Assembly (NCBI GenBank): GCA_015039315.1
Contig: WIDE01000011.1
Span: 310,001-374,000 of the forward strand
Direction of reading: 5' to 3'
Source: Clavulina sp. PMI_390
Taxonomy: Eukaryota > Basidiomycota > Agaricomycetes > Cantharellales > Hydnaceae
Length of the DNA: 64,000 nucleotides
Position numbers and translations under genes: made by a program. Shown piece after piece: positions 12,560 through 22,560 of the stretch. How positions within the stretch are numbered: the first letter of the stretch is position 1; each line of letters starts with the position of its first letter. Below the pieces are notes generated by a model that ran no database searches, was not told the DNA's origin, and saw only the letters and a list, made by a program, of their open reading frames with translations.

Positions 12560-15503
12560 TCATGCACCGTTCTCCTCCTGTACGCCTCCATTCCACTGCA
12601 CCTTTCTCGGACTTGGGTTCGCGATAGCAGCAGTGCCTCCAGTCCACTGCCAAGCCCTCGTCTCATCGCCTCCAACCTCTTCCATCGTAGCACGCACATT
12701 CGCGTTCCCCTCAACCACCTTCTCCACTTGGGCCCACAATCGCTGCCTCTTCTTTGTACTGTGCTCCTCTTGGAGTACGTGATCCCGCAAGTGCATAGAC
12801 GAAAGGTATCCGTGTGGATGGGAAACGGGGTCAATGTGGTGCGCGAGCTCCTGCTGGCGGAGGGTCTCCAGAGCCATCTGGACGAGTGCAGCAACATGTT
12901 GGGTCTCTGCTCGAGAGGCACTGATCCGAACACGACCATAGACACCAGCACCGAACAAAAAGAGGACAGCTGTGGTGGAAGTCGGTTAGAATTAGGCAGG
13001 AAGCGGCGATGAGCAACACATACTGTATAAATACATCCTCCATGCATCCCATGTAGTTCTCGCAGCAACCTTGATCTTGCAGGATAAAGGCATGTCCGTC
13101 TTGAGGGATGCGACCCATTTCACGCCACTAAAGCGTAATAGGCAAAGATTTAGTGACCCATAGAATGGGATGGTGACAAGCAGTTTGAGATAACACACTC
13201 TGAATCAATGCCTGTAATGATGAGACCGACTTCCTCCATCTTCTCCAGCGCGTCATCAATCGTCTTGTGCCAGACTTGCGGACTTGCGCGGTGCTGATAG
13301 GAACAAGGCGGTAACGAAATAGTCATAGTCAGTCATCTTTACCGAGGAGACCATCCAAGGTAGTAGCAAAGAAATAATTCTACTAACCGCTAAGCGTTGT
13401 GAGATCATCTCCTTCAAGTGGTCAATCGTGCTCCCCCACGCCTTGGCATCTCCACCATCTTTGCTATCTCCCCCAACTCCAGGCTTGATCCGCCCATCAC
13501 AGATCATCTGGCCTTTCCCCTTTGCCAGCCACTCTTCAATGTTATTTGCCACCTTCCCTACCTGCTTTCGGTACCGCCCATCCTCGACGCATGCAATCGG
13601 GAATGCCACAGGTCCAAACCCAGGCATCCCACCAAAGATCGTTTCAGCAATGGACGAGTATTTTACGATAGGGTGAGGCTGGGGGATGAACGCTCCAGAG
13701 CATAGCGCTATGCGACCTTCACAAGTAGCGCGCTTCGGGCAGGGCGTGCACACGTCTGGCTGCGGGAGAGGGATCAGAGGCTCTAGCTCACATGCAACGC
13801 CATCAACGATACGCGAATGTGGATCCTGCCCTTCGTCTGGCCCCGACGCAAGCAGCCGTGCATTGCACACTTGTGCTGCTGCGCGGTCAGCACGCTTCTC
13901 GTCAAGGAAGGAATTCGAGTCGGAACCAGCATCGCAGTATCCAATCGCACGGGATTCGCGCCGGTACAGGCCTAGCTGCGTAAGGGAAAGGACGACGAAG
14001 AGTGCAACAAAGAATCGGCTGAAGGTTGCCAAAAAGGAGCGGTCGGGAGGGGGTTGTGTGCGGCGGGCGACAGCCTGTGATTTAGATGGCGATGACTTCC
14101 TCGCAACGTTCCCGCTGAAGCGGGACGAGACAGCGTTACTCTCGTCGATTGCGTGGTTGGCGCGTTCGTATGTGCTGGCATCATCGTCATCCTCTTCTTC
14201 CTCCTCTTCCTCTTCTTCCCCATCATCGTGATCATGAGAGTTCTGCTCGTCGGAAGAGTCTTCGACAACGTACACTTCGTGCTGAGGAGTCACCGGGACC
14301 GAAGGCGGTACTTGGGGCGTGACTGGAGCACGTATTGAAGGTTGGAGACGGGTAGCACTCCCTCTTGGTGCTGGTGTGACAGGGACTTCATGGTGGAGAG
14401 GGCCCGTAAATCGCAAACTCGAACCGCCTCGACTTGGGCGCGAGACGGATGCAATTGGCTGGGGTGCATTCGTGCTGGACTCGCTTAGGCGAGAAGGTGT
14501 GCGTAACGTGGAAGGGTTGAGGCTGGAGCGCCGTGGGGCAGGTCTGCTTGGTGGCGAATCTTCTGGCCCAGATTGGAATACGTTGTCGTGTTCCCATCCG
14601 CTTTCTTCATCATCCTGCGAGGTGAGGAGTGCGGGGGGTTCCTTAGTTGCATGTACATCTAAATGAGAGGAATGTACGAAAAGAGAGCTTACCCTAAGAG
14701 AAGAGCGGCGAGGTTTAGGGGCTTCTGAGGCTTTCTGGACATGACAAGGAAGAAAGAAAAAGCATTGATTAAGCATTCTAGTAGGCATCCGATAGTATGC
14801 AGACTATGCTAGCAAACGGATTATTTGGTAGAGATGGACCTTACCCCTTTAGTGGACTTTCGGATTGGACGCGTAGGAACTTCGTCTTCGGAGTCAGATT
14901 CAACGACTTCTGGTATGGCAGGTTGAGGAGCAGTCCGAGAGCGAGAGCGCGTCGGACCAGCTGAAGGGGCAGCTGAAGCGCGACGAGGCTTGGACTGGAA
15001 TGATTGTGTTAAGGATCAACAAAAACTTATGAGAATAGGACATCCTGACCTGTTCCGCTTGGGGCTCGGTAGAAGCAGGCCTTGCGGACCCGCGACGCGA
15101 AGATCGACGCGGTTGTGGGGGCGTCTACAGCAACAGCATGACGCGTCAGTTTTGCGCGTTTGGGGGTGCTTGTCGCACATCCACCGGTTTGAACAGCACT
15201 TTGTGCATATTAACTCACCTCAGGATCGTTAATTTGGCGCCCAGAAATACCATCAGTGATACCTCGATCGCTGGCTTGGCTGCCGTCAATTGCCATGCGC
15301 TGATCGCGAAGCTCGTCGAGATTGTCACTGATGTTCTGCTCAAATAGCGCCAATAGCTGAGATTTCTTTGCAGCTGCTGTGTATGGGATTCCATGGTGGT
15401 TCAGCAAACCACGAAGCTGTGCCACCGTCAGGGACTTTGGGTCAAAGTCATCTCTAAGATAGGCGGCACTAGCGATGATATCGGATGTTGTCAACGAGGA
15501 CAT
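12560..15503 (-). CDS. HEH1: Inner nuclear membrane protein, Heh1/Src1 (LEM2/MAN1) type
   Basis: Double-pass inner nuclear membrane protein that tethers chromatin and supports nuclear pore quality control (family knowledge). The ATG at 15503 opens a HeH/SAP-like N-terminal domain (about residues 20-60, LTVAQLRGLLNHHGIPY). A long Ser/Pro/Arg linker follows, with basic NLS-like clusters and an acidic run (DDGEEEEEEEEEDDDD, about 14170-14225). TM1 lies near 13975-14040 (FFVALFVVLSLTQLGLY). A Cys-containing lumenal domain includes CTPCPKRATCEGRIALC. A second membrane segment around 12960-13200 leads into the MSC (MAN1-Src1 C-terminal) domain with SLKTDMPLSCKIKVAARTTW and a final winged-helix-like part ending at 12560. 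The total is roughly 800 residues with several introns. It is head-to-head with the PPR gene across 187 bp. Confidence 0.9.
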
Positions 15504-15690
15504 GAGTATCCTGCTCGACTTTGGAGGTGTCTAGCCCTGCTAGAAGGAAATGTTATGCGGGTGGCTATAGGCCACGCCCAAAGATGACGAGGTGGAACGA
15601 GAACACAACAAGGCACAACAAAAGCAAACAGCTCGCTGTCCTTGTGTGCCGAAGCATTTGACGAAGGGAATCACCATTCCCCATGCTTGC
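15504..15690. promoter_or_regulatory. Bidirectional promoter between HEH1 and PPR gene
   Basis: Only 187 bases separate the two divergent start codons, so both promoters must lie here or overlap the coding regions. No TATA box is obvious. The segment contains CCACGCCC and CCTCGTCATC-like motifs but nothing I can name with confidence. Confidence 0.5.
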
Positions 15691-17514
15691 ATGCAGCAGA
15701 ATGGATTGCGAGCTATTAGAACCGCGAAACGACCTCGGATATCTCCGAGAAGCGGCCAGTCCCTACAGCTCGCCAGCCTCCCATATTTTTCTTTCCAGCG
15801 CGTCGCGCCCAAATGGATCTCACAATTGTCGAAGACATCTCAGGCGCTTCAGACGGCCAAAAGCAGAGCTAATAATAATCAGTTTGGCAGGCGAAACTAC
15901 TCTGAATCCCTTACCCCTCCACCTCACCCAAACTCCTCAATGCCACCCAAATCCAAGGATTCAAACACCACAGTGTCTAGACCATCCCCCTCTTTCTTCC
16001 AAAAACCCCCTTCCAAATCCGGCTCTCTATCTGAGAAGCAGAAAATGCTCTACCTTCATCTTCGAGAGGCGGTCAAGGACCCACTCCCAGGAGCGAGGCG
16101 GATCGCCTGGGGAGATTTACTCGAGATCCATAACGCAGACCCTAAGCTCCGTACGACCGAATCCTTCAATATCCTCATCCTCAATGCCATTCGACGTCGG
16201 AGAACAGGAGCTGCCGAGAGCCTCTTCCGGCATATGCACGAGGCTGGATGCCACCCCAATCGATATACATGGCGGCTCCGAATCCGTCTGTATCTTGTTC
16301 AAGGACGCCCGGACCTTGCGCGTAGTTGTGCATTCCAGGGTCTTGCGCAGAACTCGGAGAACCCCCACGCGACCATACCCCTCAGCATATGGGCTCAGCT
16401 GCTGAGGCCTGGTGGAAGAAAGCGGGAGTATGCGCTTAAAACAAGTGAACACTCCTCGCAAGATCTACCTAAGCCTGGTCCGCGGCCGTGGCGCTGGGAA
16501 AGCGAGTCTGTAACCCCCGATAATCCCTACCATATTCCACTTGACGAACTGTTCAGTCCTAATTTCCTTTCCTCCCTGCCCCACTCTTTCACTTCCCTGG
16601 ACTATCGCACGGCAGCCGATGTCGTCTCTTACCTCCGCTCTCATGACCAAGCTGATGATGCACGGAAGTTAACTCTGCAGTGGGTCAACCACTTCGCCAG
16701 CACGAACTCTGAAGGGCATCATCTTTCACAAGAGGAAAGTGCCCGAATACTTCACATCGTGAATCGCAATCTACATGACCACGTCCCCGACACTCTCACT
16801 CGCTTTAAATCTGACGAGTACCTTGTCTCCGTCCTCACATCTCAGCTGGAGCTCCTGGACGAAGTCCATAGGATATGTCCCACGCTACCGCCAAACCCCC
16901 ACACGACTACACAACTCTTCCGTGTTGTCCGCCGTATGAGACGGCGCGTAGGTCACGTCCGAATTCTCATTGAACGCCTCGAGCATATATGGGGTCCGAC
17001 CATCCTCGATTTTCGCGCGCGCATCCAAACCCTCAGCACAATCCTCGCAGACGACCGCAATGACGCGCGTCGCGGGCGGGATCTCGTCGAGCGCCTCATT
17101 CTCGATCTTGAGAGGGAGATGGTTTTGCGCAAAGCAGCGATTGACAGCGGCCGCCTGTCTGCCGAGTTTGGAGAAGAGATCAGTGGAGAACAGGCATGGA
17201 AGTACATCATGCTTCGTCGCAAGGCTCTGAAAAAAGGTGTCCTCCAACCTGAGGCCTGGGAACGTATCCAAGCCGAGGTGAAAGGCGCTTTGTCAAAGCA
17301 GCGTTGGCGCAAGAGCGCTGATGTGCCGATTGAAGGATCCTTGGTCGAGGAGTTCATGGAGAGGCACACTCGCCCTCAGGCTATGCGGACTTCTAGCTTA
17401 AAGAGTCACGCGAGGGAGAGTCAGGAAGATAGTGATCTACAAGAGATGCCTGGGGTCGAGGTTTATCACCGTAAACCAGAGGGCTTGGGTCAGGAACTTC
17501 AGCATATCACGTAG
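15691..17514 (+). CDS. Mitochondrial pentatricopeptide-repeat-like protein
   Basis: A single exon of 607 codons. The ATG at 15691 opens an Arg/Ser/Gln-rich, acid-poor N-terminus of about 70 residues (LRAIRTAKRPRISPRSG), typical of a mitochondrial presequence. The frame is open upstream but only through non-ATG codons. After a Pro-rich spacer, residues about 155-240 carry a PPR-type helix pair (SFNILILNAIRRRRTGAAE then LFRHMHEAGCHPNRYTW). The rest is helical and Arg-rich with weaker repeats. Expected role: binding and processing or translating a mitochondrial RNA. The target is unknown and no better-named orthologue is recognised. It is unusual here in lacking introns. Confidence 0.8.
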   Translation: MQQNGLRAIRTAKRPRISPRSGQSLQLASLPYFSFQRVAPKWISQLSKTSQALQTAKSRANNNQFGRRNYSESLTPPPHPNSSMPPKSKDSNTTVSRPSPSFFQKPPSKSGSLSEKQKMLYLHLREAVKDPLPGARRIAWGDLLEIHNADPKLRTTESFNILILNAIRRRRTGAAESLFRHMHEAGCHPNRYTWRLRIRLYLVQGRPDLARSCAFQGLAQNSENPHATIPLSIWAQLLRPGGRKREYALKTSEHSSQDLPKPGPRPWRWESESVTPDNPYHIPLDELFSPNFLSSLPHSFTSLDYRTAADVVSYLRSHDQADDARKLTLQWVNHFASTNSEGHHLSQEESARILHIVNRNLHDHVPDTLTRFKSDEYLVSVLTSQLELLDEVHRICPTLPPNPHTTTQLFRVVRRMRRRVGHVRILIERLEHIWGPTILDFRARIQTLSTILADDRNDARRGRDLVERLILDLEREMVLRKAAIDSGRLSAEFGEEISGEQAWKYIMLRRKALKKGVLQPEAWERIQAEVKGALSKQRWRKSADVPIEGSLVEEFMERHTRPQAMRTSSLKSHARESQEDSDLQEMPGVEVYHRKPEGLGQELQHIT

Positions 17515-17769
17515 TCATCAGGTGTTCATGCGAAAGCTAGCAGGTAGTGATTTATTGATCATACCATAGTACATTGTTATTTTTTACATATCAGTTCCAC
17601 TGGAACACATAAAACGAGATGCAGAACACAAGGAAAACTGGGCCTACAGACAGCGAAAAGCTTTTGGACATAGACACAAAACACAACAACACTTCAGATG
17701 AGACATGGAGGCCAAATAGAAAGCATAAGAGAGAGAGAGAAAAAAGAGGGGAGAAAGAACTCCACCAAT
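17515..17769. other. Convergent 3' intergenic region
   Basis: AT-rich stretch between the stops of the PPR gene and the C2H2 factor, with a purine repeat (GAGAGAGAGAAAAAAG) near 17728. No gene is seen. Confidence 0.4.
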
Positions 17770-20700
17770 CTATACGCCGAAGCCGGCCTCATTGACGTCC
17801 ATGCCCATAGTAAAAGGGTCGGCGACGCTCTTTGCGGTAGCAAACGTTGCTGCCAGATCAATATCGACGAGGCGCCTCTGACCCTCTCCGTCCTCGCGCT
17901 CATCAACCCATCGTCGAGGTGATGGTCCCATCACGCCACTTGGGCCAGGCGTGCTAGTCGGGGTATTGGTGCCACCGCTCATATGAGTGAGTAGGATCTG
18001 GCACATCCAGTAGAACGGCATGGCGTCCTGGTTGAAGAGCGCGATAGGGCGCGCATCGGACTCGGGATTAACAAAGAATGGTGTTTTCGGGCACAATGTG
18101 TCAAACTCCCAGCCATTCTTCCACTGCACGAAGTATCCAAAGTGAGCAACAGCATTGTTATATTAGTGAATGTCTTCGAGACTCCAACCAAAAATTATCA
18201 AACGTACCCGTATGAGTGCCCTAGAGAATGCCCTCATCACACTCTGGTGGAACAATTCGGGATCGGTTCCCGTGTATGCAAAATGCCCGTTCTGCCCACC
18301 CGTGATCCACCTCTGGACCACATAACCACCACGTATATTTCCCTCACCATATTCAATCAGCCCTCGCAATATGGTGATGACAATCACAAGGCGTGCAAAG
18401 GGACCCAACGAGACGATATCGAGCACGGAGGGTGTGACAGTCGTTGCATCCCCAGCAGAGTCGAGAGCAGGCGAGCCCACCCCAGCACTGGACGGTGATG
18501 CCCCTGGGCTCTTGTTGATATTCTCTGGCTCAGCACTAAAGTCGAAGAGCTTCTGCATGGCGTCGTCCAGGGTGAAGACTGAGAAGGTGGGATGGCTGAT
18601 AAGCATGGCCCATGTCACTGCATTTGGCGCGCTCCAGAGAATGTCGGGAGTTGGGATGGGGAGATGTCGAACATCACGTGGAGAGACAAGGGGGATGGCG
18701 CTAGACTCAATCGACGATTGGACGTCAAGGAGATACACAATCCAGATAGTCCTGCGTGGAGTGAGAGCATTAGTGCACGGCAAGATATGTAACCCCAACT
18801 GAAAGTCACAAGGAAAATACGAACCTTCGGCAGCTTTCTGATCGAACCCAACGCACCCAATCATTCCCAATGTCGGGAGAAATATTGATATTAGGCTTTG
18901 CCCAATCTGCATCTGGGTCGAAGACACCGCTTCTCCTCGCCAACTAAACAGAGAGAGAGAGGGGGGGGGGGGGTGAATACAACCTCTCAACACACTAAAC
19001 AGGGTACAAACCTTCGATATTGTTGATAAGAAAATATCACCAACTAGGCGATCAGAAGCATTTTCAGACAGGAATGATTGAGCATTATAGATCAGGAGAG
19101 CTTGAATCCCCGAGAAAGTCTCGGCTGCTGGCAATTTGGAGCCTGCACGGGCGAAGAGCTTGACAAACATGCCAGTTTTCTTTAAGAAAAATGCGATGTG
19201 ATCAGTCTGGTGCCAGGGGTAACAGCGGAGCAGAAAGATAAACAAACCTCCGTCCGGACGACAGATTGTACGGCATCCCAGGGCTCAGGCTCCACCCACT
19301 TTGTGCGCGTCTTGAACGGCTTGTGTCCCGCAGCAGTACATAGAGCAAATGCCAACCAAGCGTGGGCATCCTATGGAAAGAAACAGCAACATGAGATATA
19401 GGTCACATGTGATGCTCATAATTTGACAAGGCCAGCTTACAGCAAGTCGGAATGTTGGCTCGTGGATCACACCAAGATGATACCCAATATTCCTGAAACT
19501 GTTTCCTGCAAAGACCGAGAGTCGTTGCAAGGGCGGAAGAAGCCAGTGCGGTACCGTGTAGCAGCCAGCGAACAATCCTGGGGGAATGCTGTGCACGTCA
19601 TTCAATAAGTCAATGGTTAGTCACCTTTTATCCGCTCCCAGCTCAGCACACATGACGCACTAGAACTTGTCATTGGGATCGCTCCGCGTCGCTCCCGATA
19701 AAGTATGTCGTAGTCTGCCCTCCGAGTCAATCATGGCATACTCTCGATTTAGCATGTCCGTCGAGAAGGTGGCGCGGCCACCAGGAGAAGGAACCCCCGT
19801 CGTTGCCAGCTGCGACATCATGTATTGCTCATAAACATTAGATCCCGCGCTCGCCATATTGACTCCCTTGGGCGGCATGTATACATTAGCCTCGGGGGAT
19901 AGGAACGGCAGATCCAGCACCTTGCGTTGGAACATCTCTTCTCCGGTCTCACCCGATGGGTGCTGTTCTGTTCGATAGCCATTTCGCGATGATGGTCGAG
20001 AGCGAGCAAGTTGTGCGGGTACGCGTGGTGACGGGATAGTGCTAGTGGTAGTATTATTAAGCGCCCAAGCAATAGCACCTGCTTCAAGGGGGCTGATTGT
20101 TCCTGGAGGAGGAATCGGTCCCGTTGCGAGTTTTGTGACTCGTGCCTCTCGGTTCACCTCGTGAAGTTCATGGGGTTCGAGCGTTGTAACTTGATTGCTT
20201 GCTTCGGGGGAAACATGGCTGAGGGGGGAGGGAGATGTGAAGCTCTGGGCGAGGATATTGGGTGGAGATGCAGATGAGCTTGAGCTGGACGGAGAGCCTT
20301 CGCTTGGTGACCAAGAAAGATCTGGGATCGCAAGGGAGTCGGTCGACTGGCTTATAGCTTGTGCTAAAGCGGCAGCAGAGGCCAATGCGGAGGTTGATAT
20401 TGGTAAGGGGAAGTCCACTGTTTGTGCAACCGTATTTGACGGACTTTCGGCGTCCGACTCGTCGGACTCAGCCTGGGGAGAAGCGGATAGAAGGTGAGAA
20501 GCACTCAGTGAGATGCTGACATTAACTGTCCATAATGAGGTATACTAACATCGTTGACGTTTTGGGCTGGATAAGGGCGACGAGCATTTCTATTGCGTCG
20601 TCGTGCTGGCGCAGCCTTCTTGGCTACCGATGACGAGGCAACTGGAGGAGGAGGCTTGTTTTTCTCGTCTTCTAGTGCTTGTGCGGGGTGAACTCGCCTC

Positions 20701-20968
20701 CGGTGTCGTAGCAGGACATCACTGAGGACGATGTTATTTATGAGCTCCACTCGATGCACCAAAGACAAGACAACCCCCCTCACCTGCGAGCGAATGTCTT
20801 GTTGCAGTCAGCACAAGAAAAGGGTCTGGCCTCGGAATGTTTTCGCTGATGTCGCCTGAGATATTCGGCCCGCGAATACGATTGGCCGCAAGTGGGACAT
20901 ATGAACCCGTTCTCTCCAGTGGGATCGAGACACTCATATGCCTCTACTGTGGTCATTTCCTCTGTCAT
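17770..20968 (-). CDS. C2H2 zinc-finger transcription factor with fungal TF (middle homology) domain
   Basis: Sequence-specific nuclear regulator. The ATG at 20968 is followed within 20 residues by two adjacent C2H2 fingers: CPTCGQSYSRAEYLRRHQRKH, then C-x2-C...FARR continuing after an intron as SDVLLRHRRRVH. A basic patch follows (KKAAPARRRNRNARR). A long Ser/Pro/Thr region (19660-20420) is next, then a spliced helical region resembling the fungal-specific transcription factor domain: GNSFRNIGYHLGVIHEPTFR, DAHAWLAFALCTAAGHKPFKT, and TFSGIQALLIYNAQSFL, which reads like the Fungal_trans middle homology core. The tail to the stop at 17770 is acidic and disordered. About eight introns; one near 18955-18975 holds a GA/poly-G microsatellite. 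Targets unknown. Confidence 0.82.
18952..18974. repeat. GA / poly-G microsatellite in an intron of the C2H2 factor
   Basis: A GAGAGAGAGA run followed by about 13 consecutive G, inside a presumed intron of the minus-strand transcription factor gene. On the transcript this is a C-run followed by CT repeats. It is likely to be length-variable between strains. Confidence 0.8.
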
Positions 20969-21233
20969 CGTCGCTGGGTGTAGTCAGAATAGATATCGGT
21001 GGCGGTTACCGATGAACTCAGTACACGGACTGACTAGCGTCGACCGTGGACGAGGTTGGTAGGGAAGGGACAGAGGGAGGAATTGCTGGGCCACAACAAG
21101 CCACGCACTACGCAAAGGAAAGGCGCCGATCAAGCGATTTCGTCAGCCGGCTCACCTCGCTGACTCAATCCCCGGCATCTTGCGATCGAGGTCGGGAATC
21201 ATTATCCCAACCGAACCCCTGATAATAACAGCC

Positions 21234-22082
21234 ATGGTGGTGCTCCAGCAGCTCAATGCATCCCAAGAACGGCGGGTCAGAGAATGGCTGGAGAACCGAT
21301 TCGTTCAGCTCGACCAGCTATACAATCAACGGTGTGCTCGCCGCCCGGCAATTTACAAAGCCTACGACAGCTAATATGCTGCTATCCCTCTCTCTGTGCT
21401 ATATCTCTCGATAATTTTCGGTCAAAGACATGAAGCCAATGCGCAACTGGCCACTCTGCCCCAATACCTCGAGTACATTCACACCATGCACTCATTCATA
21501 CTTCAAATCCCACCACACCCCTCCTCGACCACCATGAGGTCATCCTTTTATCTACGACTGACACTGGATGTCTTTGACCGAGCCATCACCTATCCGGTTC
21601 GGCCCGCTGGTGCTCATTCCTCCGAAACCTTGGACCCAGACGAGCTCGCTCTGTTGGAAGACCTTCTTAAATTCTTCATTGTAATGGACGAAGGCTGGTA
21701 TGCTATCCTGACGTTCCGCTCTTGGAATTCATCCGAGGACACTCCAATTGTCGATGGCACTCCATCGAATTCGAATTCGTTCATGGGATCGAGAAGTGTT
21801 GATACCACAACGCGGACCGTATTGCACAGTGCGATTCTCAGCGGGACGACCGAAGTAGACAACTGGCTATACGATGATCTCGGGCTGCAACGCGCGGAAA
21901 TACGGGAAAAGTTTGGAGAGGCATTTTGGAAGACTCTGGAGGTGCTTGAGGGGGTAGAGGAGGGTACAGAGGCCTTCACTCCCCTTCCGACCGTGGACGA
22001 GGTGGAACTCCCCAACATTAGCGGGATTGATCTCGATGATGATGCAGATCCAGGGATGTTCCACGGCTTTGACGATTTGTAA
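21234..22082 (+). CDS. Uncharacterised protein, two exons
   Basis: I do not recognise this protein. Exon 1 (21234-21332) begins MVVLQQLNASQERRVREWLE, a charged helix. Splicing from CAACG/GTGTGC to an acceptor at about 21427 restores frame and continues RHEANAQLATLPQYLEYI. Exon 2 runs open to the stop at 22080-22082. About 250 residues, with helical segments, an acidic C-terminus (DDDADPGMFHGFDDL) and no membrane segment or signal peptide. Conserved-looking aromatic and Leu spacing and unbroken frame support a real gene. It is divergent from the C2H2 factor (265 bp between starts) and convergent with the small gene at 22173. Confidence 0.7.
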
Positions 22083-22172
22083 CAGTAGTGCTACACCTGT
22101 AGATTTTGATTAGTTCATGTACCTCATCGCTTGTAATCGGGCTCACTTGCAATCACCCCCAATCATAATGTT

Positions 22173-22445
22173 TCAATATTCATCCATAACTCGTTTTGCC
22201 CGCTGCTTTTTCTGCTGCACTTCAACTCTCGTCACTCCTGGCGCGCTCTGTATGGCGGCCAAAATCTGTTGCTGGTATGCCTCCCACTCCGATCTTGCTA
22301 CGCTGACCAGATGAACGTCCTGAAGCTGTCCCACTTGGCCGCGGTATTGAATCAATGCATGTCGCTTTTGGAGGTCTGAGGGCTTTTGCATGTACTGGCT
22401 GGCCGGCGACAGATGCACTGCTATCTGGATCTCCTCATTAGACAT
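22173..22445 (-). CDS. Small uncharacterised protein (90 aa)
   Basis: An intact 90-codon frame from an ATG at 22445 to a stop at 22173. The protein is polar and mostly helical, with no Cys, no signal peptide and no membrane segment, and ends in a basic then acidic tail (KKQRAKRVMDEY). I cannot assign a family. Its start lies only 115 bp from the divergent start at 22561, so the two genes probably share a promoter. That arrangement, plus balanced composition, is the support for calling it. Confidence 0.5.
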   Translation of the reverse strand: MSNEEIQIAVHLSPASQYMQKPSDLQKRHALIQYRGQVGQLQDVHLVSVARSEWEAYQQQILAAIQSAPGVTRVEVQQKKQRAKRVMDEY

Positions 22446-22560
22446 TGCTGTTTCAGGAAGGGGCGTGATGCGTGACGTCAGTTTGGATCGCCAAGCACAA
22501 CCAAGCACGGCCAAAGAGTAAACACCCGTCCAGTTCCTGGCTCCGAGATTTCCTATCACC

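Noticed and set aside
13686..14231. 181-codon plus-strand open frame opposite HEH1
   Set aside because: It overlaps the Heh1 lumenal domain and acidic linker; the run of Ser arises from the reverse complement of Glu/Asp codons.
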